Source: Streptomyces sp. NBC_01210
GTDB taxonomy: Bacteria > Actinomycetota > Actinomycetes > Streptomycetales > Streptomycetaceae
Reading direction: 5' to 3'
Length of the DNA: 64,000 nt
Assembly (NCBI RefSeq): GCF_036010325.1
Contig: NZ_CP108549.1
Coordinates: 248,001-312,000 of the forward strand
Shown here: positions 46,648 through 55,959 of the stretch, in pieces
Position numbering within the stretch: the stretch's first letter is position 1
How the letters are laid out: each line of letters begins with the position of its first letter
Notes under the pieces: generated by a model
Seen by the model: only the letters and a program-made list of their open reading frames with translations
The model's database searches: none
Told to the model about the DNA's origin: nothing
Translations under genes and position numbers: made by a program

Positions 46648-46808
46648 CTCGTCTCCGCTTTCCTTCCGGACCGGCCTTGTCGAACCAGGCTGCGGGCCTC
46701 CTGTCCGGCCCCTGTGTGTCGTTCTTGGAGGCCTCATCCACGACGCAACGACTTAACGACGCGGATTGGCGGCCCCACCGGCTACGGGTGGGCCAATGCA
46801 ATGCCGAC

Positions 46809-46842
46809 GGATCGCGCGGCAATAGGGGGAGCCGCGCGATCC
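46809..46842. terminator. Perfect hairpin after the second exported-protein gene
   Basis: GGATCGCGCGGC (46809-46820) and GCCGCGCGATCC (46831-46842) form a 12-bp stem with a 10-nt loop, 28 nt past the stop of the gene at 46870-47511. Confidence 0.8.
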
Positions 46843-46869
46843 TGCTCAGGTGAGAACCGTCAAACGGTT

Positions 46870-47511
46870 CTACTCGGTGCCCACAACGGTCGGGTGAGCC
46901 GTACCGCCGGAGGGAGTGACGACGCTGTAGTCACCATTGAAGGTCGGGTGGTCACCGTCCTTGGTGATCCCCGCACATTCGGCGCTGGCACCGACAACCG
47001 TCAGCTGGCGGGTGCTGTTGGAAATCGTGAGAACGCCAGTGGAGTTGGTGTAGGCGGCGTTCACTTCGCCCGTCACCTCGAATGTGCAGGTGAACGCCGT
47101 GAGCGTGGCATGTATCCCGGTAATGTACCCAGTCGTGCTGCCGGTCGCGGCATCGTAACCGGTGGCCGTCAGCCGCCACGCCGGGCTCGTACCGGCGGTG
47201 AGGCCCACGGGACCGAACGGGCTCGTACAGGGTTCGGATTCGCTACCGAAGGCAGCAACGGAGATGTCGCCGAGGTGAGCGGGGTTGCCTTCGGCACCGA
47301 ACATCTCTCCGCTCAAGGTCGCCGTGGGACAGGTGACCGGAATCCCATTGACTTCCATGACTGTACTCAGCGAAAGAGCCGAGAACGATACTTTTGAGTT
47401 CGGCCCTACAGTCCAGTGGGTCGGCGACGCCATTGCCGGAGCAATAGCCATGGTGGTCGCGGCAGTCATGACTCCGGAGACAATTGCGATCTTCCTGAAC
47501 GGGTTCCGCAT
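46870..47511 (-). CDS. Secreted protein of unknown function
   Basis: The protein has 213 residues. The signal peptide is KIAIVSGVMTAATTMAIAPA ending at MASP. The mature part is Ser/Thr/Gly-rich beta-type sequence with four cysteines (VTCPTATLSG, SEPCTSPFG, TCTFEVTGEV, SAECAGI). It resembles small exported actinomycete proteins of unknown role and pairs with the secreted protein downstream, although each gene has its own terminator. Confidence 0.75.
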   Translation of the reverse strand: MRNPFRKIAIVSGVMTAATTMAIAPAMASPTHWTVGPNSKVSFSALSLSTVMEVNGIPVTCPTATLSGEMFGAEGNPAHLGDISVAAFGSESEPCTSPFGPVGLTAGTSPAWRLTATGYDAATGSTTGYITGIHATLTAFTCTFEVTGEVNAAYTNSTGVLTISNSTRQLTVVGASAECAGITKDGDHPTFNGDYSVVTPSGGTAHPTVVGTE

Positions 47512-47814
47512 GGAATTCTCTCCAATTCCTCGGCTACATTGCTCGCGGCAGGCGTTCCAGCGCAGAAGAGGATGTGCGTGCAGGCATAACTTCCTTTGCG
47601 CTCGAAAGAGATCCGGATGCTCGCAATCCTTCGACTCGCCCAGAGGTTACGTGACGAAAATAAACCTGCACAATCCAGCTATCGATGCTTGTCGCGAACC
47701 GCCGGTTTTTCGTCCCCGAGTAATGTTTTCACCCAGCCAAGCTGTCCTCTGCTGACAACAAACGCCCCCCAATGGTCGCGGGGATGCGGCCCCGTGCAGC
47801 CGGCGGCGCCTTAA
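47512..47814. other. Intergenic region before IS1182-like element
   Basis: The interval contains the promoter of the leftward exported protein and no supported gene or recognisable IS fragment. Confidence 0.4.
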
Positions 47815-49343
47815 CTTGACTCTGTCGGGGATCTTGAGAAGCTCGGCTTCAGCCGCCGATGAATCGCCTGGACCGTGGCCGGGGGATGCCCTGCTGGTCC
47901 AGATGCCTCTGAAACGCGGTCGGCGGTCGGGGAGGGCGTTGAGGGCGTGTTTCTTCCGGTGGGTGCTGGCTGCTGAGTCGTTCGATGTTGACCGCGATGG
48001 CGGTGAGGACGTGCTGGACGTGGGTCTTGTCGAGGCCGCGGTAGCGGCATCGCCGCATCTCGTGGCCGTGCGCGAACTCGTTGATCATGCCCTCGATACC
48101 AGACCTGACCGCGTAGGTCCGGCGGCGTTCGGGGCTGTCCTGCTCGGTGCGCGCACGCTTCTGCAGGTCGAGCAGGTCCTTGGGGGGAAACCCGACGCTG
48201 CGTGAGGCCGCGCGGGAACTGGTGCACCGCGTGCGGACGGGGCACGGTCCGCACTGGCTCTTGGCGAACTTGACCACGCTCAGCGGTGCAGCCTGGGGTG
48301 AAGACGTCGGATACGGGCCGTACCAGCTGCGGCTGGTCTGGCCCTGCGGGCAGGTCACCTGCCGGTGCTCGAAGTCGATGAGGAAGTCGTCCCGGCTGAA
48401 GCCGTCCCGGTCGCGGTGCTGGCGGGTGGGGTTGGCGCGCACCGGGCCGACCAGGTCGACCTGGTGCTCACGAGCGGCGTGTGCCTGGTGGACGAGCGTG
48501 GTTCTGCATGAAGACCTCCAGCAGGGCCTTCACCTGCGGCCCGGTACGGAAGCCGGGCCGACGCTGGTGAAGGTGCGTCAGCAGCAGGTGCGCATCGGCT
48601 CCAGTGCTGTTGACCCTGGTCTTGGGGTGTGTCGGGTTTTTGCCCAGACGGACCGGGCGTCCGTAGCGCTCGCCCCATTACTCGGTGACCAGTCCGGCGA
48701 GCTCTTGCGGGGCGGTGCGGGCAAGTTCTTCCAGGGCCGCGCGTATGGCCTCGGTTACCAACTCCAGGCGGGTCAGGTCACGCACGGCTGCCACGATGTG
48801 GGTGGAATCGTTGCGCTGGCGCCCCCGCTCCTTCACCAGCCCGGCCTCCCGCAGCCGCCTAAGGGCGAGGTCCAGCAGGAGGTCGGCACGACCGCCGTCG
48901 GCAAGCCGATCACGGAAGTCGGACAGCACACTGTGATGGAAGCCCGGATCGTCCAGGGGCAGGGCGAGGGCGTACTTGAAGTCGATCCGGCAGCGCACAG
49001 CCTCGGCGGCCTGACGATCCGACAGGTTGCACAGGAACTGCAACACGCTGACGGTAGCCAGTTGGGCCGGCGATAACCCGGGCCTGCCGTCGCGCGGGTA
49101 CCAGGCCGTAAAGTCCTCGTCCCGCCATAGCCCATCGAGCCGGTCGCGCACCCACATCGCCGTCGTCCCGCCCGGATTGCTGGCCCGTGCGACCTGCGCG
49201 GTCAGAGACGGGACCTGCTCACCGGGACGGGGACGGACGGACATGAACCACCTCGCGACGTACATGGACCTCGAACCGTCCCGAGCATGCCGCTTGATAA
49301 AGCCACTGCACCGAGGAATCTCAAGATCCCCGACAGAGTCAAG
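47815..49343 (-). mobile_element. IS1182-like element with 25-bp terminal inverted repeats
   Basis: The 25 bp at 47815-47839 are exactly inverted at 49319-49343; the repeat contains GACTCTGTCGGGGATCTTGA. The element carries a broken IS1182-type transposase. It sits within an IS3-type transposase on its right side. No target-site duplication is visible and no IS3 sequence follows on the left, so the left flank has been rearranged or deleted. Confidence 0.85.
47849..49262 (-). pseudogene. IS1182 transposase, interrupted
   Basis: The start MYVARWFMSVRPRPGEQVPS leads into WVRDRLDGLWRDEDFTAWYP and SVLQFLCNLSDRQAAEAVR, and VKERGRQRNDSTHIVAAVRD follows. A TAA in TE-stop-WGERYGRP (about 48680) interrupts the frame. 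A frame change near 48450-48500 precedes [20 protein letters not shown], the cysteine segment [13 protein letters not shown] and the end [20 protein letters not shown]. It is therefore non-autonomous. Confidence 0.8.
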
Positions 49344-49742
49344 CTTGTCGGCGATGGTCGTGCGCTTCTTGCGCCGTAGGTGCCGGCCGACGATGCGGTT
49401 GATCCTCATCAGCCGGGTGACGCGCTTGCGGTTGATCTTCCGTCCCCGGGACCGCAGTTCGGCATGCACCCGCGGGGCACCATAGGCGCCCTGGTGATCG
49501 GCGTGGATCTCGCGGATCTCAGACACCGTCCGCGCTTCCTCGGCGGCTCGCTCGGCGCGGGCCTCGGCACTGGCCTGGTGCCGGTAGTAGCCGGAGCGGG
49601 AGACGCCCAGGACTCTGCATATCCGCTTGATGCCGAAGTCGGCGCGGTTCTCGGAGATGAAGTCCCAGCGGCGGGGGCTCACTTCACCTCCCGGGCAAAA
49701 TAGGCGGCTGCCCGGCGCAGGATCTCGCGCTCCAGCTGCCAT
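49344..49742 (-). pseudogene. IS3-family OrfB N-terminal fragment truncated by IS1182
   Basis: The HTH_21 region ENRADFGIKRICRVLGVSRS and IHADHQGAYGAPRVHAELRS with RKINRKRVTRLMRINRIVGR is the N-terminus of an IS3 OrfB. It ends at RRKKRTTIADKL exactly where the IS1182 repeat begins. The integrase catalytic domain is absent. Its start overlaps the end of OrfA, as expected for programmed frameshifting. Confidence 0.85.
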
Positions 49743-50041
49743 TCCTTCTCCGCCTTCACCAGGCGGGCGTTTTCCGCCCGCAACCGGGCCAGCTCCTCCG
49801 CCTCACCCATACCGGCATCACGTTGCTCGGGCACGGCCTGAGACTCGTCCTTGCGGACCCACGTCCGCAAGGACTCGGCGGTGACACCGAGATCCGCGGC
49901 CACGGCCGCGTACGTCCGTGTGCCGGCCGCAGCGCGGTAAAGCGCGACGGCGTCCTTCCTGAACTCCTCCGGATACGGAGACTTGCGTCCCACCTGGACA
50001 CCCCTCCCTGGACCATCAAGATCCATTGTCAGGGTGTCCAC
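49679..50041 (-). CDS. IS3-family transposase OrfA
   Basis: The protein has 120 residues. The helix-turn-helix (YPEEFRKDAVALYRAAAGTR, VAADLGVTAESLRTWVRKDE) precedes a leucine-zipper region (EELARLRAENARLVKAEKEW) and ends REILRRAAAYFAREVK. The OrfB partner is truncated, so the element is inactive. The IS3 left end lies near 50034-50045 and interrupts the IS5-type fragment that follows. Confidence 0.85.
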   Translation of the reverse strand: MDTLTMDLDGPGRGVQVGRKSPYPEEFRKDAVALYRAAAGTRTYAAVAADLGVTAESLRTWVRKDESQAVPEQRDAGMGEAEELARLRAENARLVKAEKEWQLEREILRRAAAYFAREVK

Positions 50042-50058
50042 TCCAAAGGTTCAGCCTC

Positions 50059-50515
50059 AATGAAAGCCCTCGTCCTCACCGATGAACGCGGACTGTTCTG
50101 CGGCGAGGTGCGGGCCGGATCGGTTGCCGACATCACCCAAGCCCGCGATGCCGGCCTGGTCGACCTCCTCGCCGACACCATCGACCTGCAGATCCTCGCC
50201 GATGCCGGCTACCAGGGACTCGCAGCACAGACCTACGGCCAGGTCGTCACACCACCACGAAAACGCCGCGGCAAACACCTCGAACATCTGCAATGGCTCA
50301 TGGCCCACCACGAAGCCGCCCTCTTCGCCCACTCCTCAGCACGCATCCCCGTTGAACACGGCATCGCCCACCTCAAGAACTGGCGAGCCCTCGCCCGACA
50401 CCACACCCGCCGGGACAACCTCCCCGACACCATCCGCGCAGCAGCCGGCCTCCTGACCGACCAACAAGCAACCCAACACACCAAGGCACTCGCACTGCAC
50501 ACCGCAAAGACGTGA
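50059..50515 (+). pseudogene. IS5-type DDE transposase C-terminal fragment
   Basis: The frame reads MKALVLTDERGLFCGEVRAG, then SVADITQARDAGLVDLLADT, ILADAGYQGLAAQTYGQVV and IPVEHGIAHLKNWRALARHH. These are the second catalytic Asp region and the E region of DDE_Tnp_4 transposases. The N-terminal half is missing because the IS3 element lies at its start. It is homologous to the transposase fragment at 61887-62714, which retains the complementary N-terminal half. Confidence 0.8.
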
Positions 50516-50650
50516 TCACAACACCGGCCACGAGCCCGACACGGCCTCACGCTAATCACGCACGAGGTCGTAAGTCTCGCCATTTTCCGGCGCAGGACAT
50601 TAGGATAACGCTATTCGTCAATGCCGAATGCGATTCCCGCAAGGAGCCTG

Positions 50651-51430
50651 ATGTCTTCCGCCGCACCATCTCCATCACCTGCCCGAACGCCGCGGAACCG
50701 GCCCGTTGCCCGTGCTGTCGCTCTGAGCAAGACCCACGGTCGCGGCAAGGGCAGAGTTGTCGCCCTGGACGAAGTCTCTCTTCAGTTCAACCAGGCCGAG
50801 CTCACTGCGATCATGGGAGCGTCCGGATCCGGGAAGTCCACCCTCCTGCACTGCATGGCAGGTCTGGACATCATCTCCTCCGGCTCCGTCTACATCGGAG
50901 ACACAGAGCTGTCCACACTCAGCGAACGGCAGCTCACCCGACTACGTCGGGACAGAATCGGCTTCATATTCCAGACACTCGCTCTGCTCCCCAGCCTGTC
51001 TGCAGCCGAGAACATCACCCTTCCGATGGATGCGGCCGGCAGGCAACCCGATCCCGTGTGGGTATCGGAAGTCGTGGCCTCCCTGAGGCTCACCGACCGG
51101 CTCCACCAACGCCCGGCCGAACTGTCCCACAGCCAGCAGCAGCGGGTGATGTGCGCCCAGGCGCTCGCATCGAAGCCGGAAATCGTCTTCGTCGACGACC
51201 CCACGGCCAATCTGGACTCCAGGGCCGCCCGAGAAGTCCTTCGCCTTTTGCAAGGCAGCGTAAGACGTCTACGGCAGACAGTCGTCATGGTCACCCACGA
51301 CCCCGTCACTGCCTCCTGCGCCGACCGCATTGTCCACCTCGCCGACGGCCACATCGTCGACGAAGTGGTCAACGCCCACGACCGCACACACATGCGGGAG
51401 ATGGCCCACCAGATCGCACAGAGCTACTGA
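50651..51430 (+). CDS. Orphan ABC-transporter ATPase (LolD/MacB type) with degenerate motifs
   Basis: The protein has 259 residues from ATG 50651, after AAGGAG at 4 nt. Walker A is GASGSGKST, the Q-loop is FIFQTLALLP and the H-loop is VMVTHDP. The signature is LSHSQQQR instead of LSGGQQQR, and Walker B is VFVDDPTANLD with Asp in place of the catalytic Glu. Both substitutions would be expected to impair ATP hydrolysis. No permease or FtsX-like gene is nearby. It is bordered on the left by IS debris, which may have removed a partner gene. Confidence 0.85.
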   Translation: MSSAAPSPSPARTPRNRPVARAVALSKTHGRGKGRVVALDEVSLQFNQAELTAIMGASGSGKSTLLHCMAGLDIISSGSVYIGDTELSTLSERQLTRLRRDRIGFIFQTLALLPSLSAAENITLPMDAAGRQPDPVWVSEVVASLRLTDRLHQRPAELSHSQQQRVMCAQALASKPEIVFVDDPTANLDSRAAREVLRLLQGSVRRLRQTVVMVTHDPVTASCADRIVHLADGHIVDEVVNAHDRTHMREMAHQIAQSY

Positions 51431-51869
51431 CCTCAGCGGTCATGGCCAGGGTGTTGGACGTGCCGGCGGATGATATGGCAGGTGGGCGTAAATGTCGATG
51501 ACGTCACAACACAGCCCGCCGCACGGCCATTGAGTGGCATCACAGCGCTCATCGCTGCCACAGCTCTCATGGTGAACCGTCAACCCGTTGGTCGGGTCTC
51601 GGACGGGGGAAGCCGAGACCCGACCCACCCTTCCCGCTGTCCGGGATGCCACAGGGCAGCGGAGCTCCAGACAGCCAGAGGCCGAGTGGTGCTCTCTTTT
51701 ATTTATACTGAACATCGTTCGGCCTGACAAGAGGTGTAGCTTTCCGATTTGTCGCGTCCTGGAGCGTTCCAGGCCTTACAGGCCGTTGTTGACTCGATCG
51801 GCGCTGTGTCCTCCAGCCCAAGAACCTGCACTCCCGTCGAAGGCGGTTGACCGCACAGCCGGGCGCAGC
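51431..51869. other. Intergenic region, no supported gene
   Basis: No supported gene is present. An AT-rich stretch (51695-51720, TTTATTTATACTGAACATCG) contains CTGAAC like the sensor promoters, but there is no gene at matching distance. Confidence 0.4.
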
Positions 51870-52625
51870 TCAACGACCCAGCGCCGACGCATCCCCCATC
51901 ACCACTACCGGTCTGCTTGACGGGTCCAGCCATCGCAGCAGCTCCTTCATGCGGCCTCGCGACAGCGACACACTCCCCCGCGTGGGTCTGGCGTCGTCGG
52001 CGTAGATCCAGATAGCTTCTCCCCCGCTTCCCGATCGTGGCAGGATCCCATCGAGTGGCCCGTTCCACGGCTTGCGACTGACATCAACGGCCACGGCATA
52101 GTCGAACGCTCCGGCAAACAGTTCACCCTTGACATCGCGCCCGGCCACGGTGAATCCCTCGGTTTGCTCGTAGGCGAACGTTGTGCCTGGGTCGGCCAGT
52201 AAGCCGCCCGCCACGGTCAGCCCGAACACCCCGATGGGCGAGCGCTGGTCCCCATCTCTCTTATTCCTGGTCCAGCCGCGTCCACCGTTGCGGGCAGGCC
52301 AGGGGTGGGAGGAGACCTTCCAGCCCTCAGCCCCTCGTTCGTACAGAACAGTTGTGGCTTGACTCGAGTCCGGAGCCTCGCCAATGACGACGACGGCCTG
52401 CCTCGTCGCCGCGGGAATCTGGGCGGAGGTCTTGGGGCCAAGCATCTGCATGGCCCCCGATGATTGGGCGGCCCCGACGCCCCTGTGCGCAGGCATGGAG
52501 GGCAGATCAGCGGGCCCTTCATTTCGCAACCCCATGCCGTCGCTGGTGCAGCCTGCAAGGAGCGCCAGCACGGCGGCGACACCCAGAGCGTTCGCCCACA
52601 ATCTCCGATGTCCCGTTGAGGGCAT
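51870..52625 (-). CDS. L,D-transpeptidase-like lipoprotein lacking catalytic residues
   Basis: The protein has 251 residues from ATG 52625, with GAGGAG at 7 nt. The lipobox is LLAGC. It aligns throughout with the protein at 33511-34239 (QRSPIGVFGLTVAGGLLADP, LLRWLDPSSRPVVVMGD). In the catalytic segment, IWIYADDARPTRGSVSLSR replaces IWIHVDHNGPTHGCVSVSR. The nucleophilic Cys is Ser, and the two His are Tyr and Arg. The frame is intact and signals are retained, which suggests a non-enzymatic role such as substrate binding or inhibition rather than simple decay. No island operator is seen upstream. Confidence 0.85.
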   Translation of the reverse strand: MPSTGHRRLWANALGVAAVLALLAGCTSDGMGLRNEGPADLPSMPAHRGVGAAQSSGAMQMLGPKTSAQIPAATRQAVVVIGEAPDSSQATTVLYERGAEGWKVSSHPWPARNGGRGWTRNKRDGDQRSPIGVFGLTVAGGLLADPGTTFAYEQTEGFTVAGRDVKGELFAGAFDYAVAVDVSRKPWNGPLDGILPRSGSGGEAIWIYADDARPTRGSVSLSRGRMKELLRWLDPSSRPVVVMGDASALGR

Positions 52626-53220
52626 CACTCAACTCCTCGGTAGACGAGTGGTGATAACGGACGTGGCGGACTGGCCACAGCCCTGTCATGAAGCAGACTC
52701 GCCCCGATGAGCGGGACCCTGGCGCTGCACCGCAATGGGAGGGAGCCGACAGGCCTGGCTCACCGGCGGAGCCGGGCCAACTCACCCTGTCGTTCCATGC
52801 CGCCTCACCACCGTGCGGCCAACCGCCCCACCCAAGCGTCTTCCGTGGCCACGCAGCACGCGGCGGATTGAGGGTGCCAAATCTGGCGAATTGGGGATCG
52901 CCCCGTACCCGGGCATTCTGGTCGGCGAGCCTCTTGTACGAGTCAGTGATCTGACTGTCCATCCTCGCCGGTTCAGCGTCGACCGCCCGACGTGCTGGTC
53001 TCGGCACCCTTCGCAACTCGTTCGCGACTTCAGGGCAGTCGATGATGGACATCCTCTGTCCGCCGCTCAGTGTCCGGTCGGTGCGCTGACGGGAGTGGTG
53101 CTCGCCGGCGGAGGCGTACACATTGACGGCAACGAGCCCACCTCCACCCAGTAACAATGCAACCGAGGCCGCCACCGCCCGGCTCGCCAACCTCGACCTT
53201 TTGCATGATGTTCGTTTCAT
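52519..53220 (-). pseudogene. DUF1996-type secreted protein, N-terminal remnant
   Basis: The signal peptide (RAVAASVALLLGGGGLVAVN) and the segment SIIDCPEVANELRRVPRPAR followed by ARMDSQITDSYKRLADQNAR resemble the N-terminus of Streptomyces DUF1996 secreted proteins. After DPQFARFGTLNPPRAAW the sequence no longer matches and runs into the start of the neighbouring lipoprotein gene. The conserved C-terminal domain (about 300 residues) is absent. A start at 53220 has AAGGGG upstream. Confidence 0.55.
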
Positions 53221-53640
53221 GAGAGCCCCTTCTGCACAACGAATGTGGCGGACCCAGGGGCGCGCCCGGGCACGGGGTTAGTCAGGCCGCCCGCGAAACA
53301 CAGTTCGCAGAGGGCCGTGGCCGCCCTGCGAACGGAGAAGCGCCGCCCATCGCAACCCACCCGTTCTCCCTTCAGTCGTCCTCTGACCTGCCGACCCGTC
53401 ACCGCTCTCGTTCCTCTGCCTCCACAACCGGACACCGGCTACCGAGGCGAGTTCGGCGTGCCACGTTGCCTTGCAACCAGAGATACGAATAGACGGCGAC
53501 CTTCGTTCATCCATGATGAACATGAGTCATGAAAGGTTTGGTGGCCAAGCTCAGCGTGCTGCACCCAGCAGGGCCGCTGACGCACAGGCCAGGCGGCTGT
53601 CCGCTATCCCACGTCGCTGCCACAGACCTGCAGTTGCAGG
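53221..53640. other. Intergenic region, no supported gene
   Basis: The interval separates the DUF1996 remnant and the glycosyltransferase end. No terminator-grade hairpin or gene was identified. Confidence 0.4.
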
Positions 53641-54906
53641 TCAACCTGCCCATCGGCCTGACAGAAACGTGACGGCGAAGACGGTGGTCAGAGGGGCCAC
53701 GGCACAGACGTAGACGGTCGTGACCCTTGGCCGTTTCAGACTCCAGACCCCCAGGAGGACCCACAGCGGCCACCAGATGAGCGTGCCCCTGGCGATCGAG
53801 GTGTACCAGTACGAAGTACCCAAGGCCGCCATGCTGATTGCGATGTAAGTGGCCTCAGCCCAGTCACGACGTATGGACAGAACAGCCACGAGAAGGACTC
53901 CCGCCGTCATTGCAAGAAGCTCTGCCTGGCACACGACGGCATAGGCGGCGGTTTGCGTGCCTGAGAAGGCCGCCTGCCAGGTGTGCTGCCAAGCTTCCCA
54001 GGGAGCGTGGAGTGTGCGGTGCCAGCCGCGCTCTTGCGCATGCTTCCACGCCATCCAATCCCCAGTGCGCCTATGCAGATACCAACTGAAGGCGCCAACA
54101 GGCAGAAGGGGTGCCGCCAGCCACGGCAACGATGACCATTCATGTTGCCGTCGCTGAGTGAGGAGAAAACGCACCAGGAGCGACGCCGCAAGGAACAAAC
54201 CGCTGATCCGCACGGTCGTGGAAAGCGTGGTCAGCACCGCCGCGAGAGGCCAATCACGCCGCATGCCGGCCAGCCAAGCAGGCAGGGCCAGCGCGAGGAA
54301 CAGCGCCTCCGTGTAACCGGCGGCCAAAAACACTGCACATGGCGACAGCAAGAACAAGAAGACGACGCGTGATCCGACACCCTCACACGGCGAACAACGC
54401 TGGGCGATGCGAGCGAGAGCCAACACGGCAACTGCCCCGGAAAGCAAGGAAATCAACAGCCCCGCGAATGCCCAGTTGGGAACTACGACGTGAGTCGCGC
54501 GCAACGTGAGGGGAAAGCCTGGAAAGAACGCCTCCCTGTTGTCCCAGTCGGGATTCCCCGGTCCCGCGCGGCCCGGGAAGTAGCCGTCGCGCGCTATACG
54601 CACGTAGTGCCACCAATCCCACTGCTGCCACGGCGCCAGAACCGCGGAGGGATCTTGAGCCTCGGAGTTCCCGGCGAACAACCAACGGACACAATAGGCC
54701 GTGATCCACAAGCCCAGCCGAGTCAGCGCGTACAGCCACAAGACCTCCCGGTCGCCGGAATTCAGCACCGGGCACAGCCCTCTTGGTGACACCCATTGTG
54801 CAAGACGCCCTGGAGAGTATCTGCGAGAAAGCTTTGCCTGTGGGTCCCGCACCGATCGAAGTTGCGCCACGATCTCGGTCGCTTCCTTCCTAAACTCGGC
54901 TGCCAC
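53641..54906 (-). CDS. PIG-V-like mannosyltransferase/glycosyltransferase membrane protein
   Basis: The protein has about 421 residues; the start at GTG 54906 has only a weak ribosome site. About ten membrane helices are present. The first luminal loop contains QQWDWWHYVRIARDGYFPGR and REAFFPGFPL, the acidic and FFPxxP motifs of GT-C PIG-V-type transferases. Lipid-linked sugar (polyprenyl-phosphate mannose) is the usual donor. An N-terminal hydrophilic stretch of about 55 residues precedes the first helix. It acts in the cytoplasmic membrane. It shows no operon with its neighbours. Confidence 0.82.
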   Translation of the reverse strand: MAAEFRKEATEIVAQLRSVRDPQAKLSRRYSPGRLAQWVSPRGLCPVLNSGDREVLWLYALTRLGLWITAYCVRWLFAGNSEAQDPSAVLAPWQQWDWWHYVRIARDGYFPGRAGPGNPDWDNREAFFPGFPLTLRATHVVVPNWAFAGLLISLLSGAVAVLALARIAQRCSPCEGVGSRVVFLFLLSPCAVFLAAGYTEALFLALALPAWLAGMRRDWPLAAVLTTLSTTVRISGLFLAASLLVRFLLTQRRQHEWSSLPWLAAPLLPVGAFSWYLHRRTGDWMAWKHAQERGWHRTLHAPWEAWQHTWQAAFSGTQTAAYAVVCQAELLAMTAGVLLVAVLSIRRDWAEATYIAISMAALGTSYWYTSIARGTLIWWPLWVLLGVWSLKRPRVTTVYVCAVAPLTTVFAVTFLSGRWAG

Positions 54907-55500
54907 GGCAGCATGCCGCGGCCGTGGGTGTGTCCAGGGCTACGCGGCCGCTGGTCCACCCAACGGCCCTCTGAGAGGGGTGTGGTTACCGAGTATTTCC
55001 TTGATCCGCAGTCGCGGAACGCGCTGTTATACCTCGTGAGCGGAATCCCACAACGCCGCTGGTAACACTCGGAGATTCAATGTGATCTTCTCGAACTTGT
55101 TTGTTTCAGTGGTCTAGTTGTTGGCCCGAACACCAAGGGTCGACGCGTTTTCGTCGGCGCCCCTACAGGGGAGATCACAGCCGGGCCAACTGCCGCAGCC
55201 GAGAGTGCAATAGCCCCTGCGGCTATCACGCGAGCGTCCTCGGACATAACGCAATGCCGGCATGCATCTACCCCACAATGTCAAGGATTCCTTCGTAACG
55301 CACCGGTTCAACGGAGCCTGCACCCAGTGGACCAGGGTTTGGCGAACCCCCACACGACGAATGTATAGCACACACTGAAGAGTGTTCAGTGATAACAAAG
55401 AATGTTCTGCACTACCGAACAGTAACACCCATTGGGGCGGAAGTTCCCGGCGGAAGGAACCACTCCGCGTGCCAGTGACGCACCCTCAGAATCACATGGC
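54907..55500. other. Intergenic region, no supported gene
   Basis: No coding sequence is supported. Inverted GTTC/GAAC segments at 55383-55427 (AGTGTTCAGTGATAACAAAG to ACCGAACAGTAACACC) may be regulatory or an old IS end. Confidence 0.35.
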
Positions 55501-55559
55501 CGACCCTGCTTCGGGCTCGCAGCGCTCGCCCCCCCCGGGCAGTATTGGAACGCCATCAC

Positions 55560-55959
<400 letters not shown>

